From: Pachypanchax playfairii
Taxonomy: Eukaryota; Chordata; Actinopteri; Cyprinodontiformes; Aplocheilidae
DNA: 64,000 nucleotides
Assembly: GCA_006937955.1 (NCBI GenBank)
Contig: SSNP01000020.1
Coordinates: forward strand, 4,448,249 to 4,512,248
Direction of reading: 5' to 3'
Below the pieces are notes generated by a model. That model worked only from the letters and a program-made list of their open reading frames with translations. It was not told where the DNA came from and ran no database searches. Numbering within the stretch: position 1 is the first letter of the stretch; each line of letters starts with the position of its first letter. The position numbers and the translations under genes are program-made. Below are positions 35,640 through 48,057 of the stretch, one piece after another.

Positions 35640-38600
35640 ATGGTGGAAACAGACACTTGTAATTCTTGTTTGGCAGAAGTGAAGCTTCAGCGCGTTTCCC
35701 TTGTGGATGAACTGGAAGGACAGATCGACTCTCTTCTGGAGGTTTTGGTGGGTCAGGATCTGTTCACACGAGATGATCGAGAGGAGGTCTTGTGTCGGCC
35801 GGGTCCCCGAGCAAGAGTGAGAAAGGTTCTGGACATCCTGGAATGCAAAGGAGAAGAAGCAGCGAAGGTTTTCTTCTCTGTTAGAAATCAGCATCAGCTC
35901 TCAAAGGGAAGCAGCACAGTTCAGACTCCATCTTCAGGTACAGACAAGCACAGACACGCCAAGATTTAGGATTTAATTCATTGTAAAGCAAAGTTTTAGT
36001 ATCTAAGCAGAACAGAAAGTTTTCCAAACAAAGAAAACTGGATTTCTTTTTCTTCATTTTGAAAATGTTTCACCTTCAATCTGAAAGGCTTCTTCAGTTC
36101 TGATCATTGTTTAGGAGTTCCAGGCTTAGAAGTTGTTATGATCACATGGGTTACTGACCCTGACCCATCCTTCCTGAGAGTTACCTGTGACGTGTTGCAG
36201 TCATCTTACACAGTTTGTTATGAAACAGTCTGTGAAGTAGAGCTAGTGCAGAAATATATGATAATTAAATCTAGTACCTATAATGGATCCAATCGGGGAA
36301 CCAAGGGAGGGAGGAAGAAGAACCTGGGGTGATGGACAGCTGGTCTGGCCATTCTCCATCCTAGGCTGTTGGGACTGTCTCCACCCATCCTGAACCTGGA
36401 ACTCACCAGCTTCTCCACAGCTGAACAGGCCACGGGCAGTAACACTCTCAATCAACCTCTTTATATGAAAAAATGTCAAGTCCTGATGAATGTGGTAATC
36501 TTATACTTACAGGAAAATCAGTGACAGACGTTTTATTTCCTTGTTTTGAAAATAAATGAAAATGAGAAACTTTATCAGGGAAATTAATTACGTTTAAGTA
36601 TGACTAAAAATTTAAAAAAAATGTAAAGGGTGCAACAAAAAATAGTGTATTTAAATAAATTCAGTTCAATTGTTGGTGTGCTGAGACAAACTGTAAAAAG
36701 CTTCTATGCAGTTTCACTGTAAAATGTGTTGATTATAAACACTGAAACATTAAAGAGGCAACTGCAACAATTACAAATCAAATACATTCTGTCCTCCTAC
36801 CAGGAGAATATAACCGAGTCCAAAAAGATCTTCAGTGCCATAATAATAACACACTTCTTTAAAAACTTACAATCAGCCACAAAAGTTGCCAGTCATTTTC
36901 TGTATCCACTTATTTCTGTTCAAGATCGCAGGGAGCTGGTGTCTATCTCCATCAGTCATTGGGCAAGAGGCGGGGTCACACCTGGACAAGTCACCTGTCT
37001 ATCATAGGGATATATACAAACACTCACACAGAGACAATTTAGATATGCCAATCAACCTCAAGCATGTTTTTGGTCTCTGTGAAGAAGAAGCCAGAGTCCC
37101 TGTAGAAAACCCACACATGCACGTGGAGAACATGCAAACTCTTATGTAGAAAGATTCTGGCTGGTTTCAAACCCAGGACCTTCTTGCCACAAGGCAACAG
37201 TGGTACCCACTACACCAACAAAAGTTGTAAAATCCATATTCTTTTTAAATAAACTTTTAGGAGATTGAAACAATTAACCTCAAGCACTAAACTTTGAAGG
37301 TAGAAAATAATGGTTTTTATTTCCAACACCAGGTGGCAGTAATGAGCAAAATCACAATCACTTCCACTAACCACCACAGGGTGGCAGAAACTAGTATTAT
37401 TCCTCTCTGCTAACAGAGCGGCAGAATTTAAGAGATTCAGGAGCTTGGCCAAAAACTGGTGGAAAAAGTACTACAAGTTAGCTGCACCGTCAAAAAATGA
37501 AAAAAAGATCAACAACTTTTAAATCACACTGCTCTTTTATCTTCCTCTCTGCAGCGTACAACAAAGTCCAACAGAAGCACAAAGATGTTCTCAGGCGCAG
37601 GAGTGAGAACATGTTGTTGTACAACAGCAGACACGGAGAGAAAATCATCTTTTCAGAACATTATGTCAACCTCTTGTTAGTTGATGGACACCAGGGTTTA
37701 GAGATTAAAAGACACGAGGTACTCACCTTTGGGCAGAAGAGACTGTCTCTGCAGCAGAAGCCTGAGTTGCAACGAAGAATCCGACCCACTGAACTCTTTT
37801 CAACAAAAAACGGAAAACAGCCGATCAAGAAAGTTCTAGTTACGGGGGTTGCGGGAATTGGGAAAACTGTCCTGGTGCAGAAAATGCTCTTTGATTTTGG
37901 GGGGAACAAATACTACCTTGCATTTGATTTTATTATTCACATGAACTTCAGAGACTTGAATCTGATTGACAGACCCACTAACTTCCGTGAGCTGGTCATG
38001 CGTAAAAACAGGCACCTATCTAAAGAACTTGATAACATCTTAGCGAATGACGACAAACTCTTGATCATTCTTGATGGTTTCGATGAGTTCAGACTCTACA
38101 GGAACTGCGATGTTGACGTATTTGTGACAGAGCCTGGAGATGAAGCAGAGGTGACGGAGATTGTAGGGAGTTTGTTGCTGGGGGAACTGTTGCCCAACGC
38201 TTCCGTTATGCTAACAAGTCGACCTACAGCCATAACCCACATCCCCATAGGCTGCATTGACCGCTTTGTCCTCATCGCCGGCTTCTCCTTCTCTGAAGTT
38301 CAAGATTTTTTCTTACGATATTTTCAAGAGGCAGCTCTTGCTGACCGTATGTTCACAACAGTATCATCAAATGAACTGATGCTGACGCTATGCTACATAC
38401 CTGCATTCTGCAACATTGTATGCTGCATCCTCAAAGAGAGCAAAGATCTTTGTGAAGAACGCCCCAAGACCATGACAGATATCTATGTGCAGTATCTGGG
38501 GGCCTTGCTTCGTTCTCATACCCAAGAAAGAACTGAGATGTGTCTTCAAGGAAGCAGCCAGCAGTTGTCTGACATTGTGATGAAGTTGGGTCAACTTGCC

Positions 38601-40922
38601 TTCCAGAAGCTCATGGAGCATCAAACACTCTTCTATAGCAGTGACCAAGATGTTGCAGCATTGGCAGGATGCAGCCTTGTTAGTACCTTTCTTGACAAGA
38701 CCGTTGTCCAAGAACCCGGCTGTACCGAAGAGGTTTTCTCCTTTGCTCATCTCACCATTCAAGAGTTCTTTGCTGCCCTTTACTGTGCAATGACAGATCA
38801 ACCTTTACCTGATGCCATGCAAAGAAAAGCGAGTCCAGAAGAGGATGCAAACATCGGACACTTGGACCTGTTCAGTCGCTTCCTGTCTGGCATCCTATCT
38901 GATCGAAACTCAAGCTTTCTGTCCAGACAGATTGGATTGTGTTGCCACAAGGAAAAAGTCGAAACTTATCGTGAGAAAATCATCACAGACCTTACGATGC
39001 TCTGTGAGAATGGAGCCAACATTCTGAACTGCTTGCACTGTTTGTTCGAGCAACAGGATCCCCCACTGGCCGTAGCAGTTCAACCAAGTACACTTCGAGT
39101 AAACGTAAGTGATGAAACACTATCTCAGATGGATTACAATGCCATCAAGTATTTCCTAAACCTGACAGACGGAAACATATCTGAGCTGGATCTAACAGGA
39201 ACTGGAGTGAACGCTAACTCACTAAGAGATATTCAACCATTTCTTCCAAGATGTAACAGACTTTGGTGAGTTCCAAGTAAACAAGATTTTATCACCTGCA
39301 ACTAAGCAACTCTAAATATCTTTGGTTGATGAATTTATTCTAAAGGCTTGGAGAAAACAATTTAAACATGGAGGCAGTTCAGGTGATTGCAGATGTACTG
39401 AAGGTCTCGGAGAACATCACTCATCTTGGGTAAGTTCTCAACCAAAAGTTTGGACACACAGTAAGTCCAAAACCTCTAAGAATCACCAAGACAGTGAGTC
39501 AATCTTTCTGTTCCTTGTTTAGACTTGGATGGTCAAACATTGGTGATGATGAAATACGAGCTCTTTGCAGTGCCATACGAGTCAAAAGGAAACTTAAAGA
39601 ACTTTGGTAAGAAACGAAGCCAGACTGACAACTTTTAGTGAAATATTTTAGAGAACTGAGAACAGTATGACTTAAAAAACTTTGAAAATGACTCTTTCTC
39701 ATATTTTTTGTTTTTCAATCACACTGAATGACCATTGCTTGAATTTTAAACCAGTTACGTCAGCAGTCAAGATCTTCACACATGCTTTAATCATTTCAAT
39801 GTGTTTACTCATGTAAACAACACGCATTTTAAACATGAAACATGTATTTGACAAACTTAGATTATTATATTGTTGAGACACACTTAAGTCTTCTTAGTTT
39901 CTGTTTTATTATTACTGAGAAAATTTAATTTCAACTTGGTTTTAATATCTTTTGAACAGTTCAGAAGTAGCTTGCATGGATTAAGACTTTTTAATTTATT
40001 GGGCAGATCTACCTAGATGTCATCAGCAAAGCAGTTGAAAGGGATATTATATTTCCTAAGACCCCAATGGTAACATATACAGATTAAAAGGCAGTGGAGC
40101 TAGAATTGACCCCTGAGGGACCCCACAAATCAGAGATGCTGCAGAAGACGATCGGCTTTCTAAATGACCACAGAAGTTCTGTTTAATCATGTAGAAATAA
40201 AACCAGGGTCAAACTGAGCAAAAGCAAAGGCAGAAAGATGTAAAAATACTAAAACCACAGAGTTTCCTGAGCCAGTGGTTTAAATGAAGGACATTAAAAA
40301 CTCTTAAAGAGGATGTCTGTGCAACCAGGCTGCATTTTTTCACTAATGTTAGGTGTTTAAAAATCTCTGTAATAGTGCAAACCAATTTAAAAATGTCCAT
40401 ACATGTATAATAAACAGACCCACATGTTACTATTATTACTCTCACAGGATGGAGGGGAATCAAGTGAGCTACAGAGGCCTGTTATCACTCAGTGACTTGA
40501 CCCCAAATCCACTAAAAACTATTGTGTAAGTCAAAGGATTTTCTCTAAAAACATTCATATTTTACACATTTTTAATGTTACAGTCATGTTCCTCTTCCTG
40601 CAGAGCCATATGGAATGATTTGCATGACACAGAACCAGAGTCTCTCGGCAGGCAGGAGAGCATCAGCGTGAATTTCACCAAAGATGAGATGTGGGAAGCG
40701 TGGGGGGAATGGGTCTTTAAACGGTGTGAAGTCAGCAGCAACGAGAAGTTAGTCATGGTCCTCCACAAAGTTTGTAACATATCAGTCGACAGCTTAGAAG
40801 CTCCGTGGGCCAAAACCTTCTACAGTCAATTGTCTCAGCTCGTCAAGAGAAGGATTGAGTGCTGCACCAAGGATGATATCTGTAAAAAGTTAAGAAAGTT
40901 TGAATGTATTTTGAACTTTTAA
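35640..40922 (+). CDS. NLR: CARD, pre-NACHT, NACHT, LRR innate immune receptor
   Basis: Predicted cytosolic pattern-recognition receptor of about 857 residues. Exons: 35640-35937, 37555-39265, 39346-39429, 39523-39606, 40448-40525, 40604-40922, all GT-AG and in phase. Residues about 15-95 form a CARD (VRKVLDILECKGEEAAKVFF, NOD1-like). Residues from about 100 resemble the fish-specific NACHT-associated region. The NACHT has Walker A GVAGIGKT (about 197), Walker B LLIILDGFDEF (about 268) and sensor-like LTSRP (about 319). Three to four LRR units follow in short 78-84 nt exons, a typical NLR pattern. The last 106 residues match nothing I recognise; no B30.2 is seen. Start: first ATG in the CARD exon; the frame is open upstream to a GTG at 35619, so a non-coding 5' exon is possible. 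The exact family member is not resolved. Confidence 0.85.
35938..37554. other. NLR intron 1
   Basis: 1617 nt; contains the dispersed repeat at 36895-37225 and otherwise AT-rich DNA with no coding signal. Confidence 0.5.
36895..37225. repeat. widespread fish dispersed repeat
   Basis: Contains gggcaagaggcggggtcaca, gacaatttaga, aacatgcaaactct and aacccaggaccttcttgcc, words typical of a very common teleost repeat whose source family I cannot name with certainty. Located in NLR intron 1. Confidence 0.6.
40013..40127 (-). pseudogene. LINE reverse transcriptase remnant, minus strand, in NLR intron
   Basis: The minus strand reads GVPQGSILAPLPFNLY at 40127-40075, then, after a lesion, NCFADDI at 40034-40013: the two hallmark RT boxes (GVPQG and FADD) in the correct order. 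It lies between NLR exons 39523-39606 and 40448-40525. Confidence 0.75.
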
Positions 40923-40997
40923 AAACTGCAGATGAAATGTAAAAAAGTGAAAGTCAAAAAATAGAAAAGGCGATTAGCTAATTTTAAAATCTTACAG

Positions 40998-41001
40998 AAA
41001 A
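40998..41001 (-). terminator. RNA polymerase III T-run terminator of tRNA-Ile
   Basis: On the tRNA strand a TTTT run follows the mature 3' end after 4 nt, the expected Pol III stop signal. Confidence 0.7.
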
Positions 41002-41005
41002 TGTG

Positions 41006-41079
41006 TGGCCCGTACGGGGATCGAACCCGCGACCTTGGCGTTATTAGCACCACGCTCTAACCAACTGAGCTAACCGGCC
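41006..41079 (-). tRNA. tRNA-Ile (anticodon AAU)
   Basis: The reverse complement is a 74-nt cloverleaf. The acceptor arm starts GGCCGGT and pairs with ...GGGCC, followed by discriminator A. The D-arm/A box reads TAGCTCAGTTGG. The anticodon loop GCTAATAAC gives AAU. The T-arm/B box GGTTCGATCCC is perfect. There is no intron and no encoded CCA, as usual in eukaryotes. It lies 83 nt beyond the NLR stop, in opposite orientation. Confidence 0.97.
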
Positions 41080-41384
41080 ACTGGATGCCTGATTTATGTA
41101 AGAAACGTCTTTTATATGTGATACAGATATGTGTGGGTGCCGTTTGTAGTATTGTGATTGTTAGTTTTAATGTTTACAGCTGCTCTAAAATATGTATTTA
41201 TAATATTTATGAAACATGCGTTTTTGAATACAGTTTTTAAATATTTTGTTTTTGAATGGCAGTGTCTTTTTGATCGATTTGATTTTACAATTAGTAAAAA
41301 ATAAATAAACTTGTTTAAACCAGCTCGAAATCATTGTTTGGTTTTTATTTTGAAAAACTTTACCGGATGTTTAACGGGTCAGGT

Positions 41385-41509
41385 TATGATGACTTCCGTC
41401 TGCGACGTCTTCAAATGTTCCGTTCTCGTGATTTTAGGCTGCAAACAGCTAATTAACTATGTGTTTGTGATTTTAGAATTAAACTGGCTTCTTTAATTTC
41501 TCAAATACG
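41385..41509 (+). promoter_or_regulatory. larp7: probable larp7 promoter and non-coding first exon
   Basis: A locally CpG-containing stretch with an ETS-like acttccg motif leads to a good splice donor, caaatacg|gtgagt at 41509/41510. A matching acceptor (tttacacag) ends at 42083, just before the larp7 start ATG at 42122. This fits a 5'UTR exon with a 574-nt intron. The transcription start cannot be placed from sequence alone. Confidence 0.45.
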
Positions 41510-41876
41510 GTGAGTTAAAAAAGAAACCTAACTTCTGCGTGTTTAATAACACGATTTGCTGCCTAAAGATTTAAAAAGGGCCAAAATCTTGTATTTTGAT
41601 TATTTTTATCTGCACATGTGGCTCAATTGTCACCTGTAGTAGAAATTGTCCACATTTGTTTAAAATATAGATAATTTATTATAGTAAACGCCCAGTTTGA
41701 ACCGCTCAGGTTTTATCTTTTAAATCCTGGAGGTTAATAATTGTTTCAATGAGCTAAATCTATGGTTTCAGTGTCAGTATGTTTCTCAGAAAAGTTAGCA
41801 TCTGTTATATAAACGGGCTCGAATGAAGTTGTGAATAAATAATGAATCAACTTAACAAGTCACATGCATCTCTCTA

Positions 41877-41911
41877 TAATATAATATAATGTAATATAAT
41901 ATAATATATCA
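41877..41911. repeat. AT-rich short tandem repeat
   Basis: Reiterated ataat units (ataatataatataatgtaat) in the intron of the larp7 5'UTR. Confidence 0.8.
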
Positions 41912-42121
41912 TGTCTGAACTCATCCATTTTTATGATCTGAATTCAAATATTTAAATGTTTAAAAGTAATATAGAGCAGGAACTAGCCAGATGAACAGGA
42001 CAGAAACATGTAATGCATGTTAGTGACGTGTTCAGGAGATTCACAAATGGTGGAATTACACATTCTGGCTGTTCTTTACACAGAATCCTACACAAAGAGA
42101 ACCTAAAGTTTCCCATCCAGG

Positions 42122-45100
42122 ATGATTAAATCAGAGAAGGAAGCAAGTGAAGCTGCAAAACTCAGTGATATAAACAGGGAAAAGGAGAAGAAGAAGAGGT
42201 CTCGTGTCAAGCAGCTGCTGGGTGAGATAAAGAAACAAGTGGAGTTCTGGTTTGGAGATGTGAACCTTCACAAGGACCGCTTTCTGAAGAAGCTCGTCGA
42301 TGAGTCCGACAGCGGATGTAAGAGTCTGATATCTGTTCTGTAAGTGCAGTTCCTGACCTGAGAGACAGAATTTTGTAACCTGCTGGTCGTTTCTTGTAGA
42401 TGTCGACATATCTATGCTGACAAGCTTCAGTCGAATGAAGAAGCTGACGACCGACACTAAACTGATCGCACGAGCGCTGAAAAACTCATCTGTAGTCCAG
42501 GTTCGGAAAGAAAAATCTTTATTTGTCCAAGTTTGACACGTAGAGTTTAACGTGAGCTCATCGTGGCTCAGACATGTCAGTTACATGAACGTGTTTGCTC
42601 GTGTGTTTCAGCTCAACTTAGAGGGAACTAAAATAAGACGTCAGCATCCGCTTGGAGATCCACCAAAAAACGTGGACAGCCGCACAGTTTACGTGGTAAG
42701 AACTTCTTCTGTTGTCTTGGTTTGAAGTGTTTGCTCGTTGTATCAGGTAAACAGGACGTCCACATTATAAAACTATAAAATCGATCAGTTTTTACATAAA
42801 TATGATCTCGTCACAGGATAAAATCTGCTGTTACCGTTGTTGTTAAATGGAGGCTGTGACATCATCATTTAAAACATTTGTGCTTTGATTGTTTATGAGA
42901 TTATTTGACTCTGGAACCAGATACTCTGTTGGTTTTAAGTGTTAAAGCTGAAGTTTTAGGATTGCTCCACAGAATATTTACTACTTTACAAAATAAACTC
43001 ATTACGTTAAAACAAATCTAAAATAACTGAATTCTTCTTGCAGGATATTTTAATACCCCTAAGATAAATAACTATCAAAAAGACCATCAGTAAGACACAG
43101 AGGTATGGTTTCAATGAGCTTTGCAAAGGAGAACCCCCAACCAATGTGTTGAGACGATTCGGATGTGTCCACCTTTGCATTGCCTTTTTATTCACAAAGA
43201 CACCTCCCATCTGGATGGAGCAAGGAAGCGAAACAAGTGTGGGTCAGATAATGAAGTCAGATTGTAGTAAACAAACACATCATTGGATGGACAACAGTCA
43301 CAGGTCGTAAACCAACTGGTTTCCAAGATAAACACAGAAGTGTTGATTCAGACCAGGTCTCTTTCAGTTCATTTACTCCTGCAACATGACCTGTGACCTT
43401 TTACCAACATCGTAAAACCTTAAAATCTCCAACAACAAACACCCGACTGTTCCCAGTCATTCATGTCAAGCTTCTTCTTCTCTTTACGTCCGACATGTTT
43501 GAATTGTCTCTGTTTGTTTTGAAGGAACTTTTGCCCAAAGATGTGACACACAGCTGGATAGAACGCGTGTTTACAAAGTGTGGGAACGTGGTGTACGTTA
43601 GTATTCCCAGATACAAGAGCACCGGCGACTCCAAAGGTTTCGCCTTCGTCGAGTTTGAGAAGGAGGAGCAAGCGCAGAAAGCCATTGAGGTGATTTACCT
43701 GGTTAGCTGATCCCTTTAGCTTGTTTTTGATGAAACTGAGTCCTGTGTTGAAGTTTGAAATCTTCCAAACAGATGCTGAACAATCCACCTGAAGACGCAC
43801 CGCGGAAAGCAGGAATTTTTCCCAAGACGTTAAACAGGAAGGCGATTCCTTTTGCAGCTGACCACCCACCATCACGTAGGTCATCGTTTAAAATGAGCCC
43901 GTTGTCGGAAGACTCCCCATGAACTGATCTGATTCTTTTACTGCAGGAGAAGAAGAGAAGAAAAAACGAAAGAAGAAGAAAAAGAAAGAAGGTGCAGCAG
44001 CGACGGCGCCTGTAGAAAAACTCCACGAGGTGTCGATGGAAACTGAACCGTCTGAGGAAAAGAGGAAGCAACCAGCAGCAGACTGCGATCCGGAGAAAAC
44101 ATCAGACAAAACCGTGAAAACATCAGAGAAGAAACGGCGCCGCTCGCAGACGGCAGCGGGGTCGGAAAGTGACGTGCCGTCTAAGATTAGAAAAATCAGC
44201 GAGAGTGAAACTGAAGAGAAGAAGAAGAAGAAAGATGGAGCAAAACTCAGTAAGTCTGATTCAGGTTCTTCTCACTGGTCTGCTGAATCAACCTGCAGGT
44301 GACTTGTTTCCTTTATTATAACAGATTTAGTCACTTTGTGAAGCATCAAATCCACAAAGTAGGGTGACTGTATATAAATGTGTATGTATAGGTAGATGTA
44401 TATGTATTTTAAACCTTCATAAACCCAGAGAGAACTACGCGAGACAGAGATGAGCTGAGACAGAGTGACAGACCCACAATGCAAGAGGATGAAAGACGTT
44501 AGCCAATCAGAACAAAGCATCTCCAACACCATCTCTGATTTGGATATGTTTGTTTTTTTATCTGTTTATTTTCTTAATTTTTTATGGTTGAAAATACATT
44601 TTTAAGTAAAATAATTAAAGTTGAATTTAAAAAAAAAAGAAAATCAGCAGATGCCCATGCATTAGCCTAAAACCTGTGGTTGCAGAATCAATTGGTGCCC
44701 CCGTGAATTGCTGAGTCTGTGATTACTGAGACTATGATTGAGGAGGGATCACCGTACCTCGTAAAGACGAGACTAAATCTATGAAATAATGTAGAAATAC
44801 TGAAGGTTTGTACTTTATTAGACAGACTAAAGCTAAGGAGCATGTTTACATCCCCGCCTGTGGTGGCGCTGTGATGTTACCGCACTTCTCTTTTGTGTGT
44901 GTTACTGCACATAGCAGATCCTGGTATGGGGAGAAACTCCTACAGTGAACGTAAACAAACATGGACTAGCAGCAGATTCTGGTGGTTTGGGGATGTTTTG
45001 TGTTTGGTTAATGTTCCAGATCAATATTCTGCAGCAGTGAGTTCAGGATGAGCAGATAACGAGACAGAGAACTACACGAGGCGGCTGAGACAGCTGCACA

Positions 45101-47779
45101 ATATAGTCCACTTCCTGCTTTTGGTGCGGTTGCGTTCACACATGCAATCAAACTCCTCCAGAGTTCGTTTCAATCGAACCGAGACCCACGTTTTTAGGCG
45201 GATTAGCGTTTGATTGGTCTGAATCAGAGTTCAGTTGCCCGTTCACACCTCCCCAAACGAACCGGACTTTCTCTGCAAACAAACTAGAGTTCGATTCAAG
45301 CGGACTGAACAAGGCTAAAAATATTTTAGTCGTACTGTCTGGTCAGAACTGATCTGTGGTTCTCCTGACTGATGTTGTTCAGTGACGTATAAGAGAATCT
45401 CACTTAACAGCAGCCCAAACCATTCCACCACCTCCGCCGTGCTGGTGGCTGATGTGATCCAAACACATGTCCGTCCACCTCATCAGTCTCGTTCAGTGAT
45501 GGTTTCAGGTAGTTTACATCATTAATTGGTTTGTAGCAGCTGTGTTCAGTGTTTTGAGTCTTTTTCGGGGATTTTGAAGCTTTTTACTATTTTCACACGC
45601 TTTTTTTTTAAACATCTAAAGGAAATTTCACAGTTTTTGACTTCAACCATCTGTTTAATGAAGATTTTGCATAATATTTATTACCTTTTATATAGAGTGT
45701 TGATGACTTTCAGCCTTATCTTCATTATGTGATCGCACATATACTGAATATAAATTTAAATAAACAATCAGATGTTTAGGAACTGAATAATGTGTGTGGA
45801 ACTATTTCTAACTTTAGAAAAGCTGTTTTCTAAAGCATGTGATATGAAACCTTGTGGTTGTTGTGTTAATTGTGTTTTTCCCCTGGAACAGATTCGCCTA
45901 CTACAAGTGACACAAAGGGGAACGTTGAGACAGGAAAAGAAAACGGCGATGACTCGGCTGTGAAGGCGAAGAGGAAGAGAAAAAAGAAACACAAAGAGAA
46001 ATTAAAAATTGGAGAAGAAGTCATCCCGCTCCGCGTTCTGTCAAAGTACGAGCCACCAGATGCAGATTGATGGATTTACTAAACGTAAATAAAAAGATTT
46101 CATCACTCTTCCTCTTTTTCTCTTGAACCGCATGAAGAAACGACTGGCTGCGGCTGAAGGACGAGTACTTGATCCTGCAGAAACGCAGCATGGCGGCGCT
46201 GAAGAAGTGCATCAGCCAGATTAATCACAAGGAGGACGTTGATGCTCAAGATGGAAACGGTGATTATTATTAATCACGAGTTCTGGAAACTCTGTTACAA
46301 ACACAAACACGATACTAAAACCCACCAAATGTCCTTGTTTTGTTGCTGGTATCATTTCCACCTTAGATAAAACCCTGTAATCAGGGGGAGGAGCCTATTT
46401 CATGGCATTTTGGTGATTCCTAAATAGTTTTTAAGGTATTTGCCCGTGTTCTGTAGAATGAGGATTAAAGCCTACAGGACTGACAGATGGAGAAAACGAC
46501 TATATTTAAGATTTAAAGGTTTTGTTTTTGCGTGTTTGATGATGTCATCATGTTGATTTGTGTCTTTTATTTTAGTTGAGATGAAAAGCCGAGCTGATAA
46601 AGAAGCGAACCAGGGCCCTCAGTTCGTCAGCGGCGTGATCATGAAGATCACCGATAGCAAAGCGTTACCGTCCAGGAAGATCATCAAGGTCTGACGTCCA
46701 AGTCCTTCGTCCTGACTTAAAGTGGACGATCGTGTTGCTTCATTTATCTTCTCTCTTTTGTTGTAGGAGACTTTGTCCAGAATCAGTGCGGTTGCATATA
46801 TCGACATCTTGGAAGGAGACGTAGAAGGTCACATTCGTTTTCACACGCCAGCAGAAGCTAAAGCCGTTAGCGACGTTAAAGAAGAGATGCAAAAAGAACA
46901 CGGCTGGAAACTCCAGATTCTAACAGGTGGGTTTGTTTTAAAGAAGATCAGCTGTTCCGTCGTCATTTTGACAGTTGCTGAACTTCGTTCTGATCTTGTG
47001 TTCAAGGCGACCACGAACAGCGGTACTGGCAGAAGATCTTAGTGGACCGTCAGGTCAAACTGAATCGACCCAGAGAGAAGAAACGAGGCACCGAAAAGGT
47101 CGAAGCAAAATCTGATTTATTATCCTTCAAATCTTTAAATATTAGATTATTCTGTCCATCCTGTTTTAGATCAATTCAAATCCTATTTATAATATTAATA
47201 ATCAACAAAATAACACATTTATTCCAACAACTACATCAAACTGGACTAGAACTTTTATATTAAATTAATTCATTACAATTTTTATTATTTGAAATTCAGC
47301 CAATTAAACCTGATTTATCGTCGTTTTTAGTCAACCTCATGTTAACTCTGATGCTTCCACTGATAGAAAACACTCTGACCTTCTACTCAGCAGAATAAAT
47401 CAGTCATATGACACCTGATCTCTCTGATAATACACTTTTTTTTTTTTACTTTATTATTTTATTTTGAAAGGATGTCGGTCCTAAAAGAAAAGTCAAGCTT
47501 TACACACGTTAAAAAAAACTTTGATTCCTGTTTTCTAAGGCTGTTTGTAATTTTATAAATAATTCAATTTTTTTTTTTTGTAAATTTGTTGGCAGGATTC
47601 AAAACTTGAAAGACTTTTAATAAGATGTTTGTAAAAACACAAAACTCTTTACAATTTAGATTCTGATTCGTCACGTTCTAATTCTACTTTTTAATCTTCA
47701 GCTCATATCCAAAGCTGAAAGAATCATCATCGCCAGAGCCAAGGAGACTCATAAGCACATCCATTTTGACGAAGACTGA
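42122..47779 (+). CDS. larp7: La-related protein 7 (7SK snRNP component)
   Basis: Nuclear RNA-binding protein that caps and stabilises 7SK snRNA and so helps sequester P-TEFb. Twelve coding exons: 42122-42317, 42400-42500, 42612-42695, 43525-43689, 43773-43875, 43947-44249, 45892-46045, 46138-46259, 46576-46688, 46767-46926, 47007-47098, 47702-47779. All phases agree, total 556 residues. Order: La module (KKQVEFWFGDVNLHKDRFL), RRM1 (RTVYVELLPKDVTHSWIERV, GFAFVEFEKEEQA), a Lys-rich linker with many KKK runs, the conserved EEVIPLRVLSK segment, and a C-terminal xRRM (GPQFVSGVIMKI, YIDILEGDVEGHIRF, HEQRYWQKILVDRQ). Length and order match human LARP7 (about 580). Confidence is high because every exon aligns with the family. 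Confidence 0.96.
44250..45891. other. larp7: larp7 intron of 1.64 kb
   Basis: Includes a GC-richer block at 45110-45310 with mirrored gttcgtttcaatcgaacc / aactagagttcgattcaag words, suggesting a decayed transposon. No microRNA of the mammalian LARP7-intron cluster (miR-302/367 seed words) was found by eye. Confidence 0.4.
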
Positions 47780-47951
47780 CGAGACGAGGACGGTGGAAGT
47801 TTGATGCTCCAGATGTGCCTGTGTGTTTCATGCTGCTGTGCATACAGATGTTTTACAACATTGTGTTGACGGTCCTGTATAGATGTAAATATTCTCCTTC
47901 TGAACATTCATCCAGTCGAGATGATGTTAAATCACCACCTGTTGTTTTTTT

Positions 47952-47957
47952 AATAAA
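47952..47957 (+). other. larp7: larp7 polyadenylation signal
   Basis: AATAAA 173 nt after the larp7 stop, the first canonical signal downstream. Confidence 0.65.
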
Positions 47958-48023
47958 ATCATTTCATGATTCATGTTTATTGTTTTCAATCCATGAAGTT
48001 CAGCTTAAAGAATTTCATCTTTG

Positions 48024-48038
48024 TTTATTTGATTTATT
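48024..48038 (-). other. polyadenylation signals of the SAXO-like gene
   Basis: Two copies of TTTATT on the + strand (48024-48029 and 48033-48038) read AATAAA on the minus strand, 20-35 nt beyond the stop of the minus-strand gene. Confidence 0.6.
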
Positions 48039-48057
48039 GATCTCTCTTTGAAGAAAT

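Noticed and set aside
44250..45891. A miR-302/367-like cluster in the larp7 intron
   Set aside because: Mammals carry it in a LARP7 intron, but neither the AAGTGCTT-type nor the AATTGCAC seed words appear here.
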